A DNA stretch of 64,000 bases from assembly GCF_900091585.1 (NCBI RefSeq), contig NZ_FMHT01000003.1, positions 1,364,001 through 1,428,000 on the forward strand. Direction: 5' to 3'. Every line of letters starts with the position of its first letter. Within the stretch, counting starts at the first letter, position 1. The notes beneath the pieces are model-generated. The model worked only from the letters and a program-made list of their open reading frames with translations. It did no database searches and was not told the origin of the DNA. The translations under genes and the position numbers were made by a program. This document shows positions 18,812 through 26,784 of the stretch, one piece after another. The stretch is from Micromonospora nigra (GTDB lineage Bacteria; Actinomycetota; Actinomycetes; Mycobacteriales; Micromonosporaceae).

Positions 18812-19738
18812 CTAGACCTCCAGCACGACCTTGCCGCGGACGTGTCCCGTCTCGACCATCCGGTGCGCGTCCGCGGCCTGCTCGAGGGGAAAGACGCGGT
18901 CCACGTGGACGCGCAGGCGACCCGCGTCGACCAGGCCCGCCAGGACGGTCAGGTCGGCGGTGGACGGCTTCACGAACACGTAGCTGCCGCCGAGCCGGGT
19001 GACGTGCTCCGGGTCGGCGACGGAGACCAGCCGCGCCGGCCGGACCAGCAGCCGCGCGGAGACCTCCAGCGCCAGCCCGCCGAACAGGTCGAGAGCCACG
19101 TCCACGCCGTCCGGGGCGACCTCGCGGATCCCGTCGAGCAGACCCGCCTCGTAGCTGACCGGCTCGGCGCCCAGCGACCGGACGAAGTCGTGATGGGCCG
19201 CGCTGGCCGTGCCGATCACCCGGTCGGCGCCGAGCGCCCGCGCGATCTGCACCGCGAGGTGCCCCACGCCACCGGCCGCGCCGTGCACCAGCACCGTGTC
19301 GCCCGCCCCGGTGCGGGCCAGCCGCAACGCCTGGTACGCGGTCAACCCCGCCAGCGGCAACCCGGCCGCCTCGGCCCAGGACGCCCGGACCGGCTTGTCG
19401 GCCAGCGTCCGTTCCGGGGCGGGCACCAGTTCGGCGTACGTGCCGTGCTGGACGTGGTCGCGCCGCACGTACCCGACGATCTCGTCGCCGACGGCGAAGC
19501 CGGTCACCGCCGGGCCCACCGCAGCCACCACTCCGGACGCGTCCCAGCCCGGCACGAGCGGGAAGTGGGTCGGCAGCGCCCCGGCGAGTTGCCCCTCGCG
19601 GACCTTCCAGTCGACCGGGTTCACCCCGGCGGCGCGGACCGACACCAGAACCGTGTCCGGGCCGACCGGAGGATCCGGTAGTTCCCGAAGGGCGAGCAGG
19701 TCAGCGGGCCCGTACCGGTCGATCGCGATCGCCTTCAC
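18812..19738 (-). CDS. Zinc-independent NADP-dependent oxidoreductase (quinone oxidoreductase-like)
   Basis: A 308-residue medium-chain reductase of the quinone oxidoreductase branch. It opens MKAIAIDRYGPADLL, carries AAGVNPVDWKVREG and PGWDASGVVAAVG, and has the nucleotide-binding GAAGGVGHLAVQIARALGA near residue 150. The zinc ligands of alcohol dehydrogenases are absent. Members reduce quinones or conjugated enals with NADPH. Start: GTG 19738, 6 nt after a TAGCGT hexamer, leaderless. Convergent with the 18130 gene. Confidence 0.92.
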   Translation of the reverse strand: MKAIAIDRYGPADLLALRELPDPPVGPDTVLVSVRAAGVNPVDWKVREGQLAGALPTHFPLVPGWDASGVVAAVGPAVTGFAVGDEIVGYVRRDHVQHGTYAELVPAPERTLADKPVRASWAEAAGLPLAGLTAYQALRLARTGAGDTVLVHGAAGGVGHLAVQIARALGADRVIGTASAAHHDFVRSLGAEPVSYEAGLLDGIREVAPDGVDVALDLFGGLALEVSARLLVRPARLVSVADPEHVTRLGGSYVFVKPSTADLTVLAGLVDAGRLRVHVDRVFPLEQAADAHRMVETGHVRGKVVLEV

Positions 19739-19744
19739 GCCCTC

Positions 19745-19750
19745 ACGCTA
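19745..19750 (-). promoter_or_regulatory. -10 hexamer of leaderless oxidoreductase transcript
   Basis: TAGCGT, then GAGGGC (6 nt), then GTG 19738, on the minus strand. Confidence 0.6.
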
Positions 19751-19773
19751 GCGGCCGGAGGGCCGTCAGCGGG

Positions 19774-20157
19774 TCAGCACCAGCGGCGCGGCGGCCGTTC
19801 CCGCCGGACCGCCCGGTGGCGCGGGCGGACGGGGCCGTGCCGGTGTCCCCCGGCCCAGCCCGGCAGCTCACTGCGGCACCCCTGACCAGCCGACTCCGCC
19901 TCCTCGGGCACGGCCCGACGGTCGAGGGAGGGCTCGGCGGCGCGTTGGCGGGGCAGCGTCAGGTCGTTCTCCCACGCGGGCCCGTCGTCGCCCCAGGGCC
20001 GCCCGGGTTCGTCGTCCACCCGCTCGCCGACCGACTCCGGAGGGTGGGCGACACCCGTCGCCCACCGGGGGTGCTTGCCGCCCGAGGGCTGGTCGTGGTG
20101 GCCCGGCCGGCAGGGTTCCCCCTGGGCGCAGCCGTGCTCGGCCTCCCCGTGCGCCAT
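19774..20157 (-). CDS. Hypothetical hydrophilic protein
   Basis: 127 residues from ATG 20157, preceded by GTGAGGAGACCGGG, a good ribosome-binding site. The product is rich in Gly, Arg, His, Glu and Pro (CAQGEPCRPGHHDQPSGGK near residues 10-28) with no hydrophobic helix and no family I recognise. Parts such as ATGVAHPPESVGERVDDEPG look like ordinary protein, but the Arg/Pro-rich C-terminus looks like low-complexity high-GC DNA. The gene is real only if codon-position bias and homologues support it. Confidence 0.45.
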   Translation of the reverse strand: MAHGEAEHGCAQGEPCRPGHHDQPSGGKHPRWATGVAHPPESVGERVDDEPGRPWGDDGPAWENDLTLPRQRAAEPSLDRRAVPEEAESAGQGCRSELPGWAGGHRHGPVRPRHRAVRRERPPRRWC

Positions 20158-20291
20158 CCCGGTCTCCTCACGCTCGCCACGCCCGCCGGGTGGTGGCCCC
20201 GGCGTGCCCTGACACCGTACTGGCCGGGTCGGACAGGCCGTGCAGGGCGTACCGGGTCGGCACGGCAGTGGGGGACACGGCCGGCGGGCCG

Positions 20292-20837
20292 TCAGCCCAC
20301 CCGGTGGGCGTCCAGGTCGGCCCGGGTGAGCAGGGCCCGCAGGGCGATGCCGTGGCCGGCCAACGCCTCGGCGCCGCCCTCGGCCCGGTCGATCACGCAC
20401 AGCGCGTGCTCGACGCGGGCCCCCAGGTCACGGAGCTGCCCGGTGGAGATGACGACCTGGCCGCCGGAGGTCACCACGTCCTCGACGACCAGCACCTGCC
20501 GGCCGGCCACCTCGGCCCCCTCGGCGAGCCGGGCCGTGCCGTACTCCTTGGCGGCCTTGCGCACGAAGGCGCAGGGCAGGCCCGTGTGCCGGCCCAGGGC
20601 GGTGACCACGGGGATGCCGCCCATCTCCAGTCCGGCCAGTACCTCGGTGCCCGCCGGCACCAGGGCCGCCAGCCGCGCGGCGACCCGGTCGAGCAGGCGC
20701 GGGTCGGCCTCCAGCCGGTACTTGTCGAAGTACTCGGACGCGACCCGGCCCGACCGGAGCACGAAGCGTCCGGTGAGGCGGCAGGTGGCGTCGATCTCGC
20801 GGGCCAGGGCGGTCAGTTCGGTGTCGATGTCCGTCAC
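20292..20837 (-). CDS. pyrE: Orotate phosphoribosyltransferase
   Basis: A 181-residue enzyme that joins orotate to PRPP, forming OMP in pyrimidine synthesis. The PRPP-binding motif VLVVEDVVTSGGQ lies near residues 115-127. AFVRKAAKEYGTA is the flexible catalytic loop, and LTGRFVLRSGRVASEYFDKY is the N-terminal PyrE block. Start: GTG 20837 has no Shine-Dalgarno; CACAAT lies 8 nt before it, so it may be leaderless, with weaker support than others in the window. Divergent from the two-component genes. Confidence 0.95.
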   Translation of the reverse strand: MTDIDTELTALAREIDATCRLTGRFVLRSGRVASEYFDKYRLEADPRLLDRVAARLAALVPAGTEVLAGLEMGGIPVVTALGRHTGLPCAFVRKAAKEYGTARLAEGAEVAGRQVLVVEDVVTSGGQVVISTGQLRDLGARVEHALCVIDRAEGGAEALAGHGIALRALLTRADLDAHRVG

Positions 20838-20943
20838 GGGTGGTCATTGTGGCAGGAGCCCGGCGGTGTCCCTCGTTCGACGGAGCCCGGACGGCCGGTG
20901 ACCTCCTCCCCCGGTGGGCAGCCGACTGTGGTGGGATCGGGCC

Positions 20944-22179
20944 ATGGGACTGCCGCCGTGGCTCGGCCCGGACACGGCCGGCCGTGACACCGCGCTGGCC
21001 GGCGCGTCGGCGGCCGGTGGCCTGGTGATGTACGGCCTGGGCACCCAGCCGCAGGTGGACTGGCGGCCCGACGTGCCGAAGCCGCTGTTCCTGCTGCCGC
21101 TGGCCGCCGTCTGCGTGGCCGTCGGGCTGCGCCGGGTGGCCAGCCGGGGCAGCCTGGGCCTGGGCACGGCGGCGGTGGTGGCCGATCTGGGGCTGGGTGG
21201 GTCGCTGGCCACGATCCTGGTCTACACGCAGGTCCTCTACGACGCCTGCGTCTTCGGTTCGGCGCGCACCTGGCGGCGGCTGCTGGCGGCGACCGTCGGG
21301 CTGAGTGTGCTCGGCGTCGGGCTGGGCGTCACGCTGACCGGCGACTGGCGCGGGGTGGGATTCGGGGCGCCGGTGGTGCTGGCCGGGGTGCTGCCGGTGC
21401 TGACCGGGCTCAGCGTGCGGCAGTACCGGGACCAGGCCGCCACCGAACGGGCCCGGGCCGAGCAGACCGCCCGGCTGGTGGAGCTGGACCGACGGCAGGC
21501 GGTCGCCGCCGAACGCGCCCGGATGGCCCGGGAGCTGCACGACGTGGTCGCCAACCATCTCAGCGCGGTGGCCATCCACGCCACCGCCGCGCTGTCGGTG
21601 CCCGGTCTGGACCGGGCGCAGGTCACCCGGGCGCTCACCGTCATCAGGGAGAGCAGCGTGCAGGGACTGGCGGAGATGCGGCAGATGATCGGGCTGCTCC
21701 GGGAACCGGCCGAGGGGACGGCCGCCGACGCGACGGAGGGGGCGACCCGGGCCCGGCTGGGTGAGCTCGACCGGCTGCTGGCCCGGGCGGGGGAGGTCGG
21801 ACTGACCGTGCGGGCCCGGACAGTCGGCGAACCCGCGGCGCTGCCGGTGGGGGTGGACCTGGCCGGGTACCGGCTCGTGCAGGAGTCGCTAACCAACGCG
21901 GCGAAACACGGCACGGGCGAGGTCGACCTGGTGGTGGCGTACGAGCCGGGGCGGGTGGTGCTGACCGTGGAGAACGCGGTACGCGGCGGGCCGGCGGGGC
22001 TGCCCGGGGCGGGTGCCGGGCTGATCGGCATGCGCGAACGCGCGGTGCTGCTGGGCGGGGAGTTCCGCGCCGGTGCCGAGGGCGGCCGGTGGCGGGTCCG
22101 GGCGGTGCTGCCGACCCGTGCGGCGGACGGGACGCCGCCGCCCGCCGCACGGCTCGACGGCGGGCCGGTGTCCCGGTGA
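20944..22179 (+). CDS. Sensor histidine kinase (NarL/HisKA_3 class)
   Basis: A 411-residue membrane kinase. Residues 15-155 hold about four or five hydrophobic segments with little extracellular sequence. The dimerisation domain has the phospho-acceptor His199 in MARELHDVVANHLS, and the ATP-binding domain has LVQESLTNAAKHG and GLIGMRERAVLLGG. It phosphorylates the response regulator whose GTG start overlaps its stop by 4 nt. Start: ATG 20944; an in-frame GTG 30 nt earlier has no better signal. The sensed cue is unknown. It sits between pyrE and fasR with no clear link to either. Confidence 0.92.
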   Translation: MGLPPWLGPDTAGRDTALAGASAAGGLVMYGLGTQPQVDWRPDVPKPLFLLPLAAVCVAVGLRRVASRGSLGLGTAAVVADLGLGGSLATILVYTQVLYDACVFGSARTWRRLLAATVGLSVLGVGLGVTLTGDWRGVGFGAPVVLAGVLPVLTGLSVRQYRDQAATERARAEQTARLVELDRRQAVAAERARMARELHDVVANHLSAVAIHATAALSVPGLDRAQVTRALTVIRESSVQGLAEMRQMIGLLREPAEGTAADATEGATRARLGELDRLLARAGEVGLTVRARTVGEPAALPVGVDLAGYRLVQESLTNAAKHGTGEVDLVVAYEPGRVVLTVENAVRGGPAGLPGAGAGLIGMRERAVLLGGEFRAGAEGGRWRVRAVLPTRAADGTPPPAARLDGGPVSR

Positions 22180-22838
22180 CGGTGCGGGTGGTGCTGGCCG
22201 ACGACCAGCCCGCGGTGCGGGCCGGGCTGGCGCTGATCCTGTCGGCCGCCGCGGACGTGGAGGTGGTGGGTGAGGCCGACGACGGCGCGGCGGCGGTGCA
22301 GCTGTGCCGGGCGCTGCGCCCCGACGTGGCCGTGCTCGACGTGCGGATGCCACGGCTGGACGGGATCTCGGCGACCCGGGAGATCGTCGGTGGGCGGACG
22401 GCGGACGTGCTGGTGCTGACGACTTTCGACGTCGACGAGTACGTCTTCGGGGCGCTGCGGGCCGGGGCCGCCGGGTTCCTGCTCAAGGACACCGACGCCG
22501 GGTCGCTGGTCGCCGCCGTCCGCACGGTCGCCCGGGGTGAGGGGTTCATCGCCCCGGCGGTGACCCGCCGGCTGATCACCGCTTTCGCGGCGACCGCGCC
22601 GGAGCCCCCGGCGGCCACCCGGGCGGCGGTGGCGGCACTGACGCCCCGGGAACGCGACGTGCTGGCCTGCCTGGGGCTGGGCCTGTCCAACCACCAGGTC
22701 GCCGTCCGCCTGGGAATGGCGGAGAGCACGGTCAAGACACACGTCAGCCGGATCCTGACCAAGCTCGACCTGCGCAGTCGGGTGCAGGCCGCGATCCTGG
22801 CCCAGGAGCTGGCCCTGCCCGTGCCCCCACCCGCCTGA
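22176..22838 (+). CDS. NarL/LuxR-family response regulator
   Basis: A 220-residue partner of the upstream kinase, starting at the overlapping GTG 22176. The receiver domain (1-120) has VLADDQ, the phospho-acceptor Asp55 in VAVLDVRMP, and the conserved Thr and Lys in LTTFD and LLKDT. The LuxR-type HTH is at about 152-210 (LTPRERDVLACLGLGLSNHQVA, AESTVKTHVSRILTKLDLRSR). It should bind DNA as a phosphorylated dimer; targets unknown. A 19-nt direct repeat duplicates the DNA around its stop codon. Confidence 0.94.
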   Translation: MTVRVVLADDQPAVRAGLALILSAAADVEVVGEADDGAAAVQLCRALRPDVAVLDVRMPRLDGISATREIVGGRTADVLVLTTFDVDEYVFGALRAGAAGFLLKDTDAGSLVAAVRTVARGEGFIAPAVTRRLITAFAATAPEPPAATRAAVAALTPRERDVLACLGLGLSNHQVAVRLGMAESTVKTHVSRILTKLDLRSRVQAAILAQELALPVPPPA

Positions 22839-22861
22839 CCGGCCCCCACCCGCCTGACCGG
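22824..22861 (+). repeat. 19-nt tandem duplication over the response-regulator stop
   Basis: CCCCCACCCGCCTGACCGG at 22824-22842 is followed directly by GGCCCCCACCCGCCTGACC-type sequence to 22861. The first copy contains the stop codon at 22836-22838. Confidence 0.6.
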
Positions 22862-23013
22862 CTCCCGCCCCATGGCCCGCCCCGGCCGGTCCGGGCGCCC
22901 GGCCGGGTCTCGTTCGCCGACGGCAGGACGTCGCGGCCGAGCTGACCGGTCGACGGTCCTCCGCTCCGCCGGGCAGCCGGCCGCCCCGCGTACCGGGGCA
23001 GGTCCCGACGTGC

Positions 23014-23019
23014 CAGGCT
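23014..23019 (+). promoter_or_regulatory. -10 hexamer of leaderless fasR transcript
   Basis: CAGGCT, then AGGGCG (6 nt), then GTG 23026. Confidence 0.5.
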
Positions 23020-23025
23020 AGGGCG

Positions 23026-24276
23026 GTGAGCGAGCCGGGCGGGACCGAGCTGGCGGCCACGCTGCGCCGCATCGAGCGGGCGGCCGGGGCGCTGGCCACC
23101 GCGAGCGTGTCCCGGATGGACGACAGGCTGCCGTGGTTCCGTGAGCTGCCGGCCGACCAGCGCTCCTGGGTCATGCTGGTGGCACAGGCCGGCGTCCGCT
23201 CGCTGGTGCAGTGGCTGAGCTACGGCGGCGGCAGCGCCGAGGAGGGCACCCAGGAGGTCTCGGACGAGGTGTTCGCGACCGCGCCGCAGGCCCTGGCCCG
23301 GTCGATCAGCCTCCAGCAGACGGTCGCCCTGGTCAAGGTCACCATCGACGTGGTGGAGGAGCAGGTCGGCCACCTCGCGGTGGAGGGCGAGGAGCAGCAG
23401 CTGCGGGAGGCGGTGCTGCGCTTCTCCCGCGAGATCGCCTTCGCCGCGGCGCGGGTGTACGCCCGCGCCGCCGAGTCGCGCGGCTCGTGGGACGCCCGGC
23501 TCCAGGCCCTGCTGGTGGACGCGCTGCTGCGCGGCGACTCCCCGGACGTGCTGGCCAGCCGCGCGGCGGCGCTGGGCTGGACGGACGCGCCGCCGGTGGC
23601 GGTGGCGGTGGGCCGGTCCCCCGGTGGCGAGGTCTCGGCGGTGCTGCACACCGTCTACCGGCAGGCCCGGCGGATCGGCGCGGAGGTGATCGGCGGGGTG
23701 CACGGCGACCGCCTGGTGATCGTGCTCGGCGGCGTGGCCGACCCGGTGGCGGCGACCGGCAAGCTGCTCACCGCGTTCGGTGACGGCCCGGTGGTGGTCG
23801 GCCCGGCGGTGCCGAGCCTGGACGAGGCGACCGAGTCGGCGCGGGCCGCGCTGGCCGGCTTCCGGGCCGCCCCGGCGTGGCCGGCCGCGCCGCGTCCGGT
23901 GCCGGCCGGTGACCTGCTGCCCGAGCGGGCGCTCGCCGGGGACACGGAGGCACGCCGGCGGCTGCGTCACGACGTGTACGCGACGCTGGTCCGCGCGGGC
24001 GGGGAGCTGCTGGAGACGCTGGACGCCTTCTTCGCGGCGGGCGGGACGCTGGAGAGCGCGGCGCGGACGCTGTTCGTGCACCCGAACACGGTCCGCTACC
24101 GGTTGCGGCGGATCTCGGAGGTGACGGGCTTCTCCCCGCTGGTGCCCCGGGACGCCTTCGCGTTGCAGGTGGCGCTCACGGTGGGGCGACTCGATCCGGT
24201 GACCCAGCCCCAGACACTGCTCCCGGCCGCCGGTAGAAGACCGCAGAACGGCGATGAGACCCGCCGATCTTTGTAG
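23026..24276 (+). CDS. fasR: FasR-like PucR-family activator of fatty-acid synthesis
   Basis: A 416-residue regulator. The N-terminal two thirds has no named catalytic motif; a GGDEF-like degenerate domain of the CdaR/PucR type is plausible around 195-270 (ALGWTDAPPVAVAVG to GDRLVIVLGG). The C-terminal HTH is at about 345-375 (AGGTLESAARTLFVHPNTVRYRLRRI), typical of PucR. In Streptomyces coelicolor the protein of this type directly upstream of fabD is FasR, which activates the fab operon; gene order here is the same. Start: GTG 23026, 6 nt after CAGGCT, so leaderless. The 78 nt before fabD should hold its binding site. Confidence 0.85.
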   Translation: MSEPGGTELAATLRRIERAAGALATASVSRMDDRLPWFRELPADQRSWVMLVAQAGVRSLVQWLSYGGGSAEEGTQEVSDEVFATAPQALARSISLQQTVALVKVTIDVVEEQVGHLAVEGEEQQLREAVLRFSREIAFAAARVYARAAESRGSWDARLQALLVDALLRGDSPDVLASRAAALGWTDAPPVAVAVGRSPGGEVSAVLHTVYRQARRIGAEVIGGVHGDRLVIVLGGVADPVAATGKLLTAFGDGPVVVGPAVPSLDEATESARAALAGFRAAPAWPAAPRPVPAGDLLPERALAGDTEARRRLRHDVYATLVRAGGELLETLDAFFAAGGTLESAARTLFVHPNTVRYRLRRISEVTGFSPLVPRDAFALQVALTVGRLDPVTQPQTLLPAAGRRPQNGDETRRSL

Positions 24277-24295
24277 GATCCCTCCAAAGGTCCTA
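24269..24295 (+). promoter_or_regulatory. Candidate FasR/fab promoter element
   Basis: Between fasR and fabD, CTTTG-N10-CAAAG (starting at the fasR stop) overlaps TAGGA-N12-TCCTA. Nested inverted repeats in an otherwise plain region make this the best candidate operator for the fab operon. No footprint consensus was available to compare. Confidence 0.4.
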
Positions 24296-24354
24296 GTGCG
24301 GTTTGGTGGCGGTCCGCACAGCGCTACCCGCCCGTATCCAGGAGAGTCATAGAC

Positions 24355-25524
24355 GTGCTCGCCGTACTCTCGCCCGGCCAGGGTTCCCAGAAACCCGGCT
24401 TCCTGACCCCATGGCTCGACCTGCCCGGCACGGAGGCGCGGCTGCGCTGGTGGTCCGCGCTGGCCGGCGTCGACCTGGTACACCTGGGCACCGACGCCGA
24501 CGCCGACGAGATCAAGGACACGGCGCTCACCCAGCCGCTGCTGGTCGCCGCCGCGCTGCTCGCCGCCGAGCACCTGCCCATGTACGACGTGACCCTCACC
24601 GCCGGCCACAGCGTCGGCGAGCTGGGCGCGGCCGCGCTGGCCGGCGTGCTGCCGGCGGAGGCGGCGATCACCCTCGCCGGGGTCCGCGGCCGGGAGATGG
24701 CAGCCGCCTGCGCCCTGGAACCGACCGGCATGGCCGCTGTGCTCGGCGGGGACCCCGACGAGGTGCTCACCGCGCTCGCCGCCCACGGGCTGCACCCGGC
24801 CAACCGCAACGGCGCCGGTCAGGTCGTGGCCGCGGGCTCGGTCGACGGCCTGGACAAGCTGGCCGCCGAGCCGCCCGCGCGGGCCCGGATCGTCCGGCTC
24901 CGGGTGGCGGGCGCGTTCCACACCCCCTACATGGCGGCCGCCGAGTCGGCCCTCGCGGCGGTGGCCGCGGGGATCACCCCCACCGACCCGGCCCGGATCC
25001 TGTTGTCCAACCTCGACGGCGCCGCCGTCACCCACGGCCGGGAGATGGTGCAGCGGCTGGTCCGCCAGGTCGTCTCACCCGTGCGGTGGGACCTGTGCGT
25101 GGCCACCATGGCCGACCTCGGGGTGACCGGCGTGCTGGAGCTGCCGCCCGCCGGGACTCTCGCCGGCCTGGTCAAGCGCGAACTCAAGGGCAACGGCGCC
25201 CCGGAGATCGTCACCCTGAACACCCCCGACGACCTGCCCGCGGCCCGCGACCTGATCGCCCGGCACGGGATGGCCCCCAGTCACGAGCCGACCATGCAGT
25301 TCCGCGTCGTGGTCGCGCCGTCGGCGGGCAACTTCGCGCCGGCTCCGGACGTGGCGGAGGGCGACGACGTCCGCGTCGGCCAGGCCATCGGTCAGGTCGT
25401 CACCCGGCAGGGACCGGTCGAGGTGACCGCCCACGACAGTGGCGTGCTCACCGAGTGGCTGGCCCACCACGACGACCCGGTCGCCCCGGGTCAGCCGCTC
25501 GCCCGCATCGGAGGTCACTCATGA
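24355..25524 (+). CDS. fabD: Malonyl-CoA:ACP transacylase with C-terminal lipoyl-like domain
   Basis: A 389-residue enzyme that loads malonate onto the acyl carrier protein. SPGQGSQKPG opens the fold. GHSVGE supplies nucleophile Ser86 and GAFHTPYM the catalytic His189. Ordinary FabD ends near residue 310. Here about 75 more residues (314-389, MQFRVVVAPSAGNFAP to PGQPLARIG) look like a biotinyl/lipoyl-attachment fold, but Gln352 (in TRQGPVEV) sits where the modified lysine should be. The extra domain is therefore probably structural or protein-binding. First gene of the fab operon; GTG 24355 with AGGAGAG upstream. Its stop overlaps fabH (ATGA). Confidence 0.92.
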   Translation: MLAVLSPGQGSQKPGFLTPWLDLPGTEARLRWWSALAGVDLVHLGTDADADEIKDTALTQPLLVAAALLAAEHLPMYDVTLTAGHSVGELGAAALAGVLPAEAAITLAGVRGREMAAACALEPTGMAAVLGGDPDEVLTALAAHGLHPANRNGAGQVVAAGSVDGLDKLAAEPPARARIVRLRVAGAFHTPYMAAAESALAAVAAGITPTDPARILLSNLDGAAVTHGREMVQRLVRQVVSPVRWDLCVATMADLGVTGVLELPPAGTLAGLVKRELKGNGAPEIVTLNTPDDLPAARDLIARHGMAPSHEPTMQFRVVVAPSAGNFAPAPDVAEGDDVRVGQAIGQVVTRQGPVEVTAHDSGVLTEWLAHHDDPVAPGQPLARIGGHS

Positions 25525-26465
25525 CCGGGAGCCGCATCCTCGCGCTGGGGCACTACCAGCCCTCACGCGTGGTGACCAACGACGAGATCGCCCAGCTCGT
25601 CGAGACCAACGACGAGTGGATCCGCGACCGGGTGGGTGTGGTCACCCGGCGCATCGCCGGCGACGAGACGGTGGCCGACATGGCCGCCGTGGCCGCCGGC
25701 AAGGCCCTGGCCAACTCCGGCCTGACCGCCGCCGACATCGACCTGGTCGTGGTGGCCACCTGCACCTCCGTCGACCGCAGCCCCAACGTGGCCTGCCGGG
25801 TGGCGGCCAAGCTGGGCATCAGCGCGCCCGCGGCGTACGACATCAACACCGCCTGCTCCGGGTTCGCCTACGCCCTCGGCACGGTCGACCACGCGGTCCG
25901 GGCCGGTGCGTCGCGCCACGCCCTGGTCATCGGGGCGGAGAAGCTGTCGGAGTTCGTCGACTGGACGGACCGTTCGACCTGCATCATCTTCGGCGACGGC
26001 GCCGGTGCCGCGGTGGTCACCGCGACCGCCGAGGGCGAGCCCGCCGGGATCGGTCCGGTGGTGTGGGGATCGGCGCCGGAGAAGGGCGACGCGGTACGCA
26101 TCGAAGGCTGGCGCCCGTACGTGGCGCAGGAGGGCCAGTCGGTCTTCCGGTGGGCCACCACGGAGCTGGCGCCGCTGGCCCGGCAGGCCTGCGAGCGGGC
26201 CGGCGTGCACCCGTCGGAGCTGGCCGCGTTCGTCCCGCACCAGGCGAACACCCGAATCATCGACGGCATCGCCAAGCGGCTGGGCATCCCCGACGCGATC
26301 ATCGCGAAGGACATCGTCGAGTCCGGCAACACCTCGGCGGCGAGCGTGCCGCTGGCCCTGTCCAAGCTGGTCGAGCGGCGGGAGGTGCCCTCGGGCGCGC
26401 CCGTGCTGCTGTTCGGCTTCGGCGGCGGCCTGACCTACGCCGGTCAGGTCGTCCGCTGTCCCTGA
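25521..26465 (+). CDS. fabH: 3-oxoacyl-ACP synthase III
   Basis: A 314-residue initiating condensing enzyme. It joins an acyl-CoA starter, often branched in actinomycetes, to malonyl-ACP. The catalytic triad is Cys112 in NTACSGFAYAL, His240 in VPHQANTRI and Asn near 270 in ESGNTSAAS. GFGGGLTYAGQVV is the usual C-terminus. ATG 25521 overlaps the fabD stop and is preceded by GGAGG, so the pair is translationally coupled. A 78-nt gap follows before acpP. Confidence 0.97.
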   Translation: MTGSRILALGHYQPSRVVTNDEIAQLVETNDEWIRDRVGVVTRRIAGDETVADMAAVAAGKALANSGLTAADIDLVVVATCTSVDRSPNVACRVAAKLGISAPAAYDINTACSGFAYALGTVDHAVRAGASRHALVIGAEKLSEFVDWTDRSTCIIFGDGAGAAVVTATAEGEPAGIGPVVWGSAPEKGDAVRIEGWRPYVAQEGQSVFRWATTELAPLARQACERAGVHPSELAAFVPHQANTRIIDGIAKRLGIPDAIIAKDIVESGNTSAASVPLALSKLVERREVPSGAPVLLFGFGGGLTYAGQVVRCP

Positions 26466-26543
26466 TGCCCCTCCGGCCCGCCCGGAGAGCGACGGTCGGC
26501 GTCGTCGACCGTCGAGTAACCCCGATGAGAGGAACCCACCGTA

Positions 26544-26783
26544 ATGACCCGTGACGAGATCACCGCCGGCCTCGCCGAGATCCTCGAAGAGGTTGCCGGG
26601 GTGAACCCGGACGACGTGGCCGAGGGGAAGTCCTTCACCGACGACCTGGACGTCGACTCGCTCTCGATGGTGGAGGTCGTGGTGGCCGCCGAGGAGAAGT
26701 TCGGCGTCAAGATCCCCGACAACGAGGTGCAGAACCTCAAGACCGTCGGGGACGCCGTCAGCTACATCGAGGCGCAGTCCTGA
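26544..26783 (+). CDS. acpP: Acyl carrier protein
   Basis: A 79-residue acidic four-helix protein that carries growing acyl chains. Ser39 in DLDVDSLSMVEVV is the phosphopantetheine site. Helix II is followed by VKIPDNEVQNLKTVGDAVSYI, as in primary-metabolism ACPs. ATG 26544 sits behind GAGAGGAACC. Only 1 nt separates its stop from fabF. Length and neighbours argue for the FAS ACP rather than a polyketide ACP. Confidence 0.97.
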   Translation: MTRDEITAGLAEILEEVAGVNPDDVAEGKSFTDDLDVDSLSMVEVVVAAEEKFGVKIPDNEVQNLKTVGDAVSYIEAQS

Positions 26784-26784
26784 G

